Part shown: piece after piece, positions 54,037-60,996 of the stretch | Position numbering within the stretch: the first letter of the stretch is position 1 | Layout of the letters: the number at the start of each line of letters is the position of its first letter | Assembly (NCBI RefSeq): GCF_013410115.1 | Contig: NZ_JACCCV010000001.1 | Location: forward strand, 2,232,001 to 2,296,000 | Source of the DNA: Tunturiibacter gelidiferens | Lineage (GTDB): Bacteria; Acidobacteriota; Terriglobia; Terriglobales; Acidobacteriaceae | DNA length: 64,000 nt | Direction of reading: 5' to 3' | The notes under the pieces: generated by a model | The model's input: the letters and a program-made list of their open reading frames with translations, nothing else | Databases searched by the model: none | Told to the model about the DNA's origin: nothing | Position numbers and translations under genes: made by a program

Positions 54037-54240
54037 GGTCACTACACACCGAACGTCCAAAGTTCGTCCGCTGCATAGATCGATCCTTTTCCCTCAGCGG
54101 CAACCCACTTGTACACCATGAAACCACCGTTTCTGATGCCTAGGCTGTTCCGCTCTTTGGGTAATGAACCAAAGGGTTATCCCGCCGCGGAGCCGGCCAT
54201 CCGGAGAGATCGTGATATTTTGTCTGCACGAGGGATGACA

Positions 54241-55251
54241 ATGCGTTTCAGAAGGCGGGTCTCTTGTTTCATAGCTTTTGCATTGACGCTGTGCCTCGCT
54301 ATGGCACCCGCCGGGGTAGCCGCGCAGAACCGGCTAGATTCATCTTCGGAAGTGTGGCTGTCCGGCGTCCCGCCATTCGTGCGTCAGCAGACGTTCCAGG
54401 AATCGGATTCCGACTATATGGACCTTTTCAAACCGGATGCGCCTTGGTCGAAATCGGCGCAGACGGTCAGTGTGTTCATGATCAACGGCGCTCTTGTCAT
54501 GCATCAGTCGGACGAGGAGTTGAAAGCCGTTTTTTCGGATTTGAAAAGACGGAACATCGCACTGGCCATCGAAATGGGACTGTTGTCAGGAAAGGATAGT
54601 GCCGGCCAGCAGGTATGCGGAGTGGGTGTCGAGGGGTTCGCCGCACCGGACAACGCCAAGGTGGTCGCCAATCGCATTCAAAGAGCTGGCGGCGTGCTGG
54701 CCTATGTCGCGATGGATGAACCGCTCTGGTACGCGCATCATTTTTCCGGAAAGAACGCCTGCGGGTGGACGATGGAGGACGTCGCTCGGGATATCGCCCC
54801 GCGCGTTGCTGCACTCCGTGAGAAGTTTTCTGCTGTGCAGATCGGCGACATCGAGCCCGTCGGTACTGCCCAACCTCCTGATTGGGTGGAGGAGATCTCG
54901 CAATGGACTCAGGTCTATCGGAAAGTGGTGGGTGAGCCGCTGAGCTTCTTCCATGCTGACGTGGCATGGAATGGGCCTTGGCAACAACAGTTACCAGCAG
55001 TCAAGAGTCGCATTATCGCGGCCGGTCTGAAGTTCGGAATTATCTATGACGGCGGCGGGGCAAAGGAGGAAAGCGATGCTGTATGGACTCGAGAAGCAGA
55101 ACAGCGCTTTCGCATGGTTGAATCCAATCCTTCCATGATTCCCGACCACGCGATCATACAAAGCTGGGCTCGATGGCCAAAGAAGATGTTACCGGAGGAC
55201 CAACCAGGTACGCTCACCAATTTGGTTCTCAAATACAGCAACGCGCGCTGA
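54241..55251 (+). CDS. Secreted TIM-barrel-like protein, glycosidase candidate
   Basis: About 336 residues from the ATG at 54241 (GAGGG six bases before; an open frame extends back to 54109 without sense). The signal peptide is MRFRRRVSCFIAFALTLCLAMAPAGVAAQ. The rest reads as an alternating beta/alpha barrel: VSVFMINGALVMHQSDEELKAVFSDLKRRNIALAIEM, AYVAMDEPLWYAHHF (a D-E pair in the position of a catalytic acid), FSAVQIGDIEPVG, and LKFGIIYDGGG. I infer a glycoside-hydrolase-like fold but cannot name a family. It follows the serine hydrolase on the same strand with a gap of about 200 bases. Confidence 0.75.
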   Translation: MRFRRRVSCFIAFALTLCLAMAPAGVAAQNRLDSSSEVWLSGVPPFVRQQTFQESDSDYMDLFKPDAPWSKSAQTVSVFMINGALVMHQSDEELKAVFSDLKRRNIALAIEMGLLSGKDSAGQQVCGVGVEGFAAPDNAKVVANRIQRAGGVLAYVAMDEPLWYAHHFSGKNACGWTMEDVARDIAPRVAALREKFSAVQIGDIEPVGTAQPPDWVEEISQWTQVYRKVVGEPLSFFHADVAWNGPWQQQLPAVKSRIIAAGLKFGIIYDGGGAKEESDAVWTREAEQRFRMVESNPSMIPDHAIIQSWARWPKKMLPEDQPGTLTNLVLKYSNAR

Positions 55252-55629
55252 GCGCTGACCAACGCTTGCCGGCTGCTTAACGGCCACCAACAGACAGACC
55301 CCAAGCGCCGTGTTAAGGCTCAGGAACAAAGCCTAGACAAGGGAGAGAGAATCTCAGCGGGACGTTCCTTCCCGCACGCCCTCCCCAATGGATCTTGCGT
55401 GCGTACGCACGCGTATACGGAAGCCATGTACAACCCGCTCCCGCACAGCCCTACCCCACAAAGGCCGGACCAGATCAAAGAGGGTTAGCCAAGTGCGTCC
55501 ACGAAACGGCTGAGCCTATTTGACTGCGCACCATGAAACTTCGGCAGTGTTACGCATTGGGTTCACCGAGTAGAAGCCAAAATCATCAGGGTTGGATGTT
55601 GCGACATTTGGAGCCTCGATAAACGTTAT
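55252..55629. other. Gap with a perfect 16-bp palindrome
   Basis: No gene supported. GCGTGCGTACGCACGC at 55397-55412 is a perfect palindrome (also listed separately). The remainder shows no terminator or ORF of note. The reverse-strand end of the metallophosphoesterase gene lies at the right boundary. Confidence 0.5.
55397..55412. repeat. Perfect 16-bp palindrome
   Basis: GCGTGCGTACGCACGC reads the same on both strands. It lies about 145 bases after the end of the TIM-barrel gene and could be an operator, but no regulator is adjacent. Confidence 0.6.
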
Positions 55630-56520
55630 TCATCCAATCCGAGATAGCGGGCGTCGGTGTCGATGGCCATAAAAGACGAAGGCTTTCGCCTCTGGTCGGT
55701 CATCAAGTTGTTTAGAAATGACATCCGATAGCTTCCTCGATTCGTTGGGGTCATTTCGCAAAAAGATCGCGAGAAACCAGTCGCTTTCATATAATCTATC
55801 GGCCCACGCTATAGGATGTCTCAAGTCCGAAAGGTGAAATGGAAACGCTAGATCACTATGCTGACGAATCAATGGGTGGTGCATCGTGAAAACCCAATTG
55901 TTCACCGATGGGGGCAATCCGTTCAATAGCTTCCTGGCCCTAACAATCTGCTCCTCGCTAATCTCGCCGATTGCATTATCGCCGACCGTGTCGCTGTGAT
56001 AAAGGGTGCTAGCAAAAGAAAGGAAGGCGATACCTCGATCATAATCCACATACACTAAAGGGAACATATCCCGGAATGAGTAGAGGTAATCGAAGCGCGC
56101 GAACTGCCAATTCTGGCGGCAGGAAGCAAAGCACTGTTGTGTTTCGTGCATTCCCGGTCCCCATAGATCCTTGCATTGCTTGAAGCACTTTTGTTCCTCC
56201 TCCGGGGTAATGGTGGATTTCTTTGGAATCTCCGCGACAAGCTTCGAGAGTGAAATGTTGTTATACGTCTGCAATGACGGGAACAGAAGGGATTGATAAA
56301 CAATAAAGCATGACAAACGTGGCATCTTTTCAATGTCCGTTGTGATCTCGTCGTCCTTTTCTCGCAACTGCTGCTGGGTTGGATCGAGACCGAAAAACTC
56401 GTTTAGGTCATGATTACCGGGCGTTGCGATCACGCGGGTTCGTGGTAGCCCCTTTGTGAGAATCGAACTGGTGATCTTCCAAGCACTAGGACTTCCCGAG
56501 TCTGTGAGATCACCGGACAC
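55630..56520 (-). CDS. Membrane metallophosphoesterase, C-terminal catalytic part (frameshifted)
   Basis: 296 residues, but only the continuation of the protein begun at 57314. It contains the calcineurin-like motifs VSGDLTDSG (56520 region), ATPGNHDLNEF, WVFTMHHPL and FVFYGHRH, which supply the dinuclear metal site together with SDLH in the other half. A Cys-containing insert (KCFKQCKDL ... CFASCRQN) lies in the middle. Near the end another frame reads DARYLGLDE after GHRH, so a second small shift is possible. Intact, the enzyme would face the periplasm or cytoplasm beside the membrane. Function cannot be specified further. Confidence 0.8.
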   Translation of the reverse strand: MSGDLTDSGSPSAWKITSSILTKGLPRTRVIATPGNHDLNEFFGLDPTQQQLREKDDEITTDIEKMPRLSCFIVYQSLLFPSLQTYNNISLSKLVAEIPKKSTITPEEEQKCFKQCKDLWGPGMHETQQCFASCRQNWQFARFDYLYSFRDMFPLVYVDYDRGIAFLSFASTLYHSDTVGDNAIGEISEEQIVRARKLLNGLPPSVNNWVFTMHHPLIRQHSDLAFPFHLSDLRHPIAWADRLYESDWFLAIFLRNDPNESRKLSDVISKQLDDRPEAKAFVFYGHRHRRPLSRIG

Positions 56521-56555
56521 GATCAGATAAGCCGCATTGGATCCGTCAATTCGAC

Positions 56556-57314
56556 TTAATAGTGGCGGAAGACGTTCGTTTCCGCGAAGCTTTCCGTCGC
56601 GTGTTCTCTGTTTTCGGTTATGTGAAGGTCGCTAATATGAGCAATTACGGCGTTGTTACTATTGCACGGCGATGGGGTAACAAGCGTCGGGACGAGAAAG
56701 GAATCATCCGCCACGCGCATTGTTATATCTGCCCAGAGGATCGGGAAAATTGTGAACACAGCACTCGTCAAAAGCATTGCTGCTAATGCGCCAAGACCGA
56801 ATACATGTTGCCGTGTCAAGAAACTAGCTCTACGTTTCTGATTGAACCGGATGACAAAAATCAGAAGTGCCAGATAAATACAGTAATAGAGGAAGGATCG
56901 ACTGGGTGGTATTCCCAATCGGATCCAGATAAAAATCCACAGTACAGGCGATGCGGCGATCAGGGCAGATACCGCTCTCGCCATGAAACTTTCGCGAGCG
57001 AATGTGCGACCCGGAAGATGAATAGACGGATTGTCATCAAACGAGAGAATCAACGCAACGCCGAGCCACAGCACTGTACCAAGGGCATAGAGAAACACTC
57101 TAGAAAACGCCCATCGCTGATAGTAGTCTGTCTGCCTGTCGAGCCAGAAGATTGTTCTCAAGAAAACGATCGGGAAGACGAACCAAAGGAGGGTTAGGAG
57201 GACTTGGAGGATCTTCCCAATGGTTTTCACGACGCGATCCCGGAAATCCCGGATATGATCACCAGTCCCGCCTGGGTTAGCGAAATCTTTTCGAGGCATT
57301 CGCGTATCCGTCAA
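56556..57314 (-). CDS. Membrane metallophosphoesterase, N-terminal membrane part (frameshifted)
   Basis: 252 residues with five hydrophobic segments: LQVLLTLLWFVFPIVFLRTI, LYALGTVLWLGVALILSF, VSALIAASPVLWIFIWI, LYYCIYLALLIFVIRF and AALAAMLLTSAVFTIF-like. It then starts the phosphoesterase domain with VIAHISDLHITEN, the D-x-H metal motif, and breaks off in ETNVFRHY at a stop. The other frame continues with NERLPPLLSRIDGSNAAYLI and VSGDLTDSG, showing a one-base change near 56581-56588. The two parts are one gene of about 550 residues, seemingly a membrane-anchored phosphoesterase. Confidence 0.8.
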   Translation of the reverse strand: MTDTRMPRKDFANPGGTGDHIRDFRDRVVKTIGKILQVLLTLLWFVFPIVFLRTIFWLDRQTDYYQRWAFSRVFLYALGTVLWLGVALILSFDDNPSIHLPGRTFARESFMARAVSALIAASPVLWIFIWIRLGIPPSRSFLYYCIYLALLIFVIRFNQKRRASFLTRQHVFGLGALAAMLLTSAVFTIFPILWADITMRVADDSFLVPTLVTPSPCNSNNAVIAHISDLHITENREHATESFAETNVFRHY

Positions 57315-57973
57315 CTCTATCGCCAGATCGAAGTTTCGGTTCTATCACGTCTTTTCACAGACCAACAGTGCATCTCAAACGTCCGCTTTCGAAGCCGCGG
57401 TACCAGACTCATACAACGGAAAGTGCCGCGGTGTCGCTCAAGGATGAGTGACAAGGATAACGCTTGGCTTGTAGAGAGCAATTTAGCATGAGCACTCTTC
57501 CGTGGCATACGGAAACGCTACGTTTTGTCCACTGCCTGGAGGCGGATGTACAACACAGGTCCCCTACTGACATCTCTTCCTTCTGATAACTCGACAAAAA
57601 CTGCAGACGTTGATCCAAGATCCGACTCTCTTTCCAGGGTATAAAACATCGTCGTGCGTTGCGCAAACCTGAGGAACCGTCGCCGTCGCGCTTCGCTGTA
57701 AACCATGTCTCCGCTCTGTTTTGTAACGGAAGTGCTAAGTACGCTCAGGAGCTCTGCCCCCCGCGCCCGTCAAGGGGTCTCCCCAATCTTCCGCGCTTCG
57801 CTTGTGCAGACCTCCGCTGCGCTGCGCCCTATCCACTCCCGCTATCGCTCCGTTCCAAGGGTGAGAGATACCCCTCCCCTTGACGCTTGCTACCCCCGCC
57901 TTCGCCAGGTGGCGTTCGGCATTTACATGCCGCGTTTCAACGCGGACGTGCAAAAGCAGAAGCGGGAGGCCAG
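57315..57973. other. Gap between the phosphoesterase and the mobile block
   Basis: No secure gene. A 62-codon reverse frame (57518-57706; VYSEARRRRFLRFAQRTTMF ... VLYIRLQAVDKT) looks protein-like and has GGAG close to ATG, but cannot be confirmed. From 57740 to 57970 the DNA is GC-rich, with repeated CCGCGC/CGCTTCGC motifs, and lies upstream of the ArdC-ParB block. It may hold the block's promoter. Confidence 0.4.
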
Positions 57974-58249
57974 ATGCGAACCACAACACCAGCCACACCA
58001 AACCCCTTCCCATGGCGGCGTTTCGCCAACGTGCGGATGGGCGACTACCTCCTCGGCGAGGACACCGTAGACCTCGCGCAATTGGGCTTTTGCGGCGATA
58101 CGGTCAAAGTCTGTTGCCCCACCTGCGGAGAGGTTCTTGGGAATGTTCCCGTGGAATTTCTCTGCGATGGTCTGGAAGACCTCACCACAACCCATATCAC
58201 CCCCGCACTCGATTGGCATGACGCGAAACACCATCCGCGTCTTGCATAA
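57974..58249 (+). CDS. Small zinc-ribbon-like protein of the mobile block
   Basis: 91 residues from the ATG at 57974 (GGGAGGCCAG before it). It contains CCPTCGEVLGNVPVEFLC, a C-x-x-C pair plus further Cys, suggesting a small zinc-binding or thiol site, and a conserved-looking RMGDYLLGEDTVDLAQLGF. The frame could extend to 57887, but the upstream codons read as low complexity. It lies 34 bases before the ArdC start, with a good ribosome site between, so it is probably the first gene of that operon. I do not know its function. Confidence 0.6.
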   Translation: MRTTTPATPNPFPWRRFANVRMGDYLLGEDTVDLAQLGFCGDTVKVCCPTCGEVLGNVPVEFLCDGLEDLTTTHITPALDWHDAKHHPRLA

Positions 58250-58283
58250 GCCACCGCTCCATAACCCTAAGGAGGAAGCACCC

Positions 58284-59211
58284 ATGAACACCCCAGCCGC
58301 CAACAGCAACCGTCGCTCCACCACCGAAAACCCGAAAGAACAGCAGCAGCCGCAACAGCCACAGACGGCGAAGGAGATCATCGCCGCCAACGTGAAAGCC
58401 CTCATCGAGCAGTTGGAGGCCGGACACTCCGACGCACTCACCGCCTACCTCAACGCCATGAAGCCGTTTCCATCGCTACAGCTTCGGCAATGTGCTGGAG
58501 ATTGCTCGGCAGATGCCCACGGCCACCCGTGTGGCCGGATTCTGGGCTTGGAAGCAGCTAGGCCGCTCGGTTAAGTCTGGCGAGAAAGGGATTCGCATTC
58601 TCGCTCCCATTGTGGGCATCAAGCGCAAGCCCGATGCCGAAGCAGAGAAGGACATCACCAAACAGAACACCCGGTTCTTGGTTGGTTTCCGCAGCGCCTT
58701 CGTCTTCGACGTCTCGCAGACCGATGGCGTCGACCTGCCCGAACTCCACGGCATCTCCGGCGATGTCGGCGCGAACCGCGACCGTCTTCTTGCTCTGCTT
58801 GAGAAGCAGGGAATTGCACTCACCTATACGGAGAAGATTGCACCTGCACTCGGCATGAGCTACGGCGGACGTATCGCCATCCTGCCCGGACAGTCCAAGG
58901 CCGAGGAGTTCTCCACGCTGGTACATGAGTTGGCGCATGAGATGTTACACAAGGCCGAACGCCGGACGGCGACCACCAAGGTAGTCCGCGAGACGGAGGC
59001 GGAGGCGATTGCATTTGTGATTGGGAGGGCTGTCGGCCTCGAAACCGGAACCGCCTCGGCGGACTATATCCAGTTGTACCACGGCAATGCGTCGTTGCTG
59101 GCCGAGAGCTTGGAGGTCATCCAGCAGACCTCCGCCATCATCCTCGCCGCATTGGAATCGTTCGCAACCGCAGAGACGATGCCCGATGCAGAACTGGCGA
59201 AGGTGGCGTAA
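58284..59211 (+). pseudogene. ArdC-like antirestriction/ssDNA-binding protein, frameshifted
   Basis: Starts at ATG 58284 with a very good ribosome site (AAGGAGGAAGCACCC). The N-terminal part reads AKEIIAANVKALIEQLEAGHSDALTAYLNAM, then the frame changes: from about 58463 the other frame gives FHRYSFGNVLEIARQMPTATRVAGFW and proceeds to 59211. The joined protein has an ArdC N-terminal ssDNA-binding-type domain and an M78-like metallopeptidase with HELAHEMLH. ArdC proteins protect incoming plasmid DNA. The shift looks like one extra C near 58461-58468; the downstream frame could start separately at GTG 58492. The last codon overlaps the next gene start by one base. Confidence 0.85.
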
Positions 59212-59627
59212 TGCAAACCATCCTCGACATTCTCAGGAAGGCCGGAGGCTGGCACCACGGCCTTTATCTCAAGATCGATAACCCTCCCTATATGGAGTTG
59301 GTCATCGAGGCAATAGACGAGTCCGGCCCGATGGGACTTCCCGCGCTCTCCGTGGCCCACTACGGCGAACAGAATGGCGACCTCATGCGTGACCCGGAGA
59401 TGTGCTTCGAGCTTAGTCTCGCCGGGGGCACACATCTGGACGCGTTCTATTGGCGGAACGACTACGTGGCCGTCGAGCAGTGGAGCCGCAATATCGTTCG
59501 CGACCGCTACGTCCACCTCATCGAGTTGCTTGAGCAGCACCAGCGATTCGCTGTGACGTGGGACAACAACCTTCGCTTGCAAGGCTTCGCCGAAGCCTTC
59601 GAACCGCACAAGCACATACGCGGTTAG
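59211..59627 (+). CDS. DUF6908-domain protein of the ArdC-ParB block
   Basis: 138 residues, start ATG 59211 overlapping the ArdC stop (TAATG). The sequence MQTILDILRKAGGWHHGLYLKIDNPPYMELVIEAI, followed by RDPEMCFELSLAGGTHLDAFYWRNDYVAVEQW, is that of DUF6908, a protein often encoded between ArdC and ParB on acidobacterial and proteobacterial plasmids or ICEs. It has no signal peptide or membrane part. Function is unknown; the tight overlap with ardC suggests translational coupling. Next is the parB-like gene, about 90 bases away with its own AAAGGAGG site. Confidence 0.85.
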   Translation: MQTILDILRKAGGWHHGLYLKIDNPPYMELVIEAIDESGPMGLPALSVAHYGEQNGDLMRDPEMCFELSLAGGTHLDAFYWRNDYVAVEQWSRNIVRDRYVHLIELLEQHQRFAVTWDNNLRLQGFAEAFEPHKHIRG

Positions 59628-59714
59628 CCCAAGTTCCCCGCCCACCGGAGCGGAGACAGGGAAGCGTTTTCGCTCTACAACCTCACCGCACAACCACGCC
59701 CAAAGGAGGGCACC

Positions 59715-60602
59715 ATGCAGGACAGCAGCGCATTCCAATTCATCGCCATCGACCAGATTCACGAGTCCACCACCAACCCGCGCCTCACCTTCGAGCAATC
59801 GAAGCTGGAGGAGCTTGCGGAGAGCATCCGGCAACACGGCCTCATCCAGCCCGTCACCGTTCGACCAGCCGCCAAAGGCTTTGAGATTGTTGCGGGTGCT
59901 CGACGATTCCGTGCCTCACAGTTAGCCGAGTTGTTTTCCATCCCTGCCCGCATCGTTGAGTTGGACGACGCAGCCGCCATGGAATGGCAGCTCGTCGAAA
60001 ACTCTCAACGTGTGGACGTGCATCCTTACGAGGAGGCGCAGGGCTTCCAACGCTTGCTCGACATGCCCGGTTACGACGTGGCCGCGCTTGTTCTGAAATC
60101 GGGCAAGAGTGCATCGCACATCTACGCTCGTCTGTCCCTGTTGCAACTCATACCTGCCGTTGCCCAGGCATTTGTCGAGGAGCGCATTACCGCCAGCCAC
60201 GCCAACCTCATTGCCCGTCTGCCGCAGGAGCATCAGGCCGCAGCCTTCGAGCAGTGCTGGCGCAAGGACTGGAACGACAAAGAGCCGCATCTGCTACCCG
60301 CCAGCCACTTCGCCGGGAACGATGAAAACGGCCAGCAGACCGACGAGGAAATCGTACTCGCCGCACTCGACAACACCGCAGAGGACAAGCTAACCGGCTT
60401 CGCCCTGCGTCTCGCGCTGACCGATCACGTCGGCATTCCGCGTGAAAACGAACCAGACCCATTGTCCGAGGCCGAGGCTGCATTCGCTCCACCGCAGCCG
60501 AAGTCTTCCAAGCCGAAGAACAGCAGCAAATCCAAGGAGACGCCCACACTCACCAAGGCTGCTCCGAAAAAGAGCGCAACCAAGAAGCAGAAAGCTGCCT
60601 AA
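59715..60602 (+). CDS. ParB/RepB/Spo0J-family partition protein, apparently shortened
   Basis: 295 residues, start with AAAGGAGGGCACC. The ParB/Srx domain is intact: FIAIDQIHESTTNPRLTF, LAESIRQHGLIQPVTVRP, the GARRFRAS phosphate-binding box and VENSQRVDVHPYEEAQGF. The HTH (VLKSGKSASHIYARLSLLQL) follows, with EERITASHANLIARL. After EPHLLPA at about residue 197 the sequence jumps to SHFAGNDENGQQTDEEIVLAALDNTAEDKLTGFALRLAL, which in long homologues I remember lies some 300 residues later; the usual middle is missing. The tail is Lys-rich. It probably belongs to plasmid/ICE maintenance, not chromosome segregation. Confidence 0.88.
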   Translation: MQDSSAFQFIAIDQIHESTTNPRLTFEQSKLEELAESIRQHGLIQPVTVRPAAKGFEIVAGARRFRASQLAELFSIPARIVELDDAAAMEWQLVENSQRVDVHPYEEAQGFQRLLDMPGYDVAALVLKSGKSASHIYARLSLLQLIPAVAQAFVEERITASHANLIARLPQEHQAAAFEQCWRKDWNDKEPHLLPASHFAGNDENGQQTDEEIVLAALDNTAEDKLTGFALRLALTDHVGIPRENEPDPLSEAEAAFAPPQPKSSKPKNSSKSKETPTLTKAAPKKSATKKQKAA

Positions 60603-60633
60603 CTGCATCGGGCCAGCAACGCCCTTCTTCTTC

Positions 60634-60662
60634 AGCCCCGGATTCGTCCGGGGCTTTCTTTT
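60634..60662 (+). terminator. Rho-independent terminator after parB
   Basis: AGCCCCGG and CCGGGGCT form a perfect 8-bp stem with a six-base loop (ATTCGT), followed by TTCTTTTG. It lies 32 bases after the stop of the ParB gene. Confidence 0.9.
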
Positions 60663-60690
60663 GCAACGGCACCGGCGCTTCCGCGCCGCG

Positions 60691-60719
60691 CCGGGAGAAA
60701 CCGCTTTGGTTTCTCCCGG
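60691..60719. other. Perfect 12-bp stem-loop downstream of parB
   Basis: CCGGGAGAAACC at 60691-60702 pairs completely with GGTTTCTCCCGG at 60708-60719 around GCTTT. No T-run follows, so it is not an obvious terminator. Its position after parB suggests a structural element (e.g. a centromere-like or processing site), but only as inference. Confidence 0.6.
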
Positions 60720-60948
60720 ACTCTCATCTCGCCCCCCCGCCTCCGCTCGCCGGCTGCGCGGCAGAGATGCCGCAGCAAGGTCAAACCTAGGTGTCGTCTG
60801 TCGGTTTGTATTAAGCGACTGTCTTCGCTTTGGCGGTGAAGATGCCTGCGAAGTTAGCTCGATAGGCATAGATCAGGATGATCTCAAGCAAAGCGACAAC
60901 GAAGTATGGCCATGAGAATGGAATCGACAGCAAAGAGATTGAACGACG

Positions 60949-60984
60949 AAAGGCCCCGCCCCCGCGATGGAGGATGGGGCTTTT
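60949..60984. terminator. Terminator between the mobile block and the TonB gene
   Basis: AAAGGCCCC at 60949-60957 pairs with GGGGCTTTT at 60976-60984 across a GC-rich loop. The reverse-strand TonB receptor gene ends at 60997, so this may terminate it; the T-run on the forward strand allows bidirectional use. Confidence 0.65.
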
Positions 60985-60996
60985 CTGTTGTTCGAG

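Larger units (their letters stand above)
60603..60996. other. Gap after parB with hairpins and a short hydrophobic frame
   Basis: Contains a terminator (60634-60662), a 12-bp perfect stem-loop (60691-60719) and a second terminator (60949-60984). On the reverse strand between them, a frame ending at 60811 reads FSWPYFVVALLEIILIYAYR, a possible membrane peptide of about 40 residues with no reliable start. Nothing else is recognised. Confidence 0.5.

Noticed and set aside
57735..58013. Reverse-strand frames upstream of the ArdC block
   Set aside because: GC-rich shadow frames without start signals; the forward strand has the coherent zinc-ribbon gene with a ribosome site.
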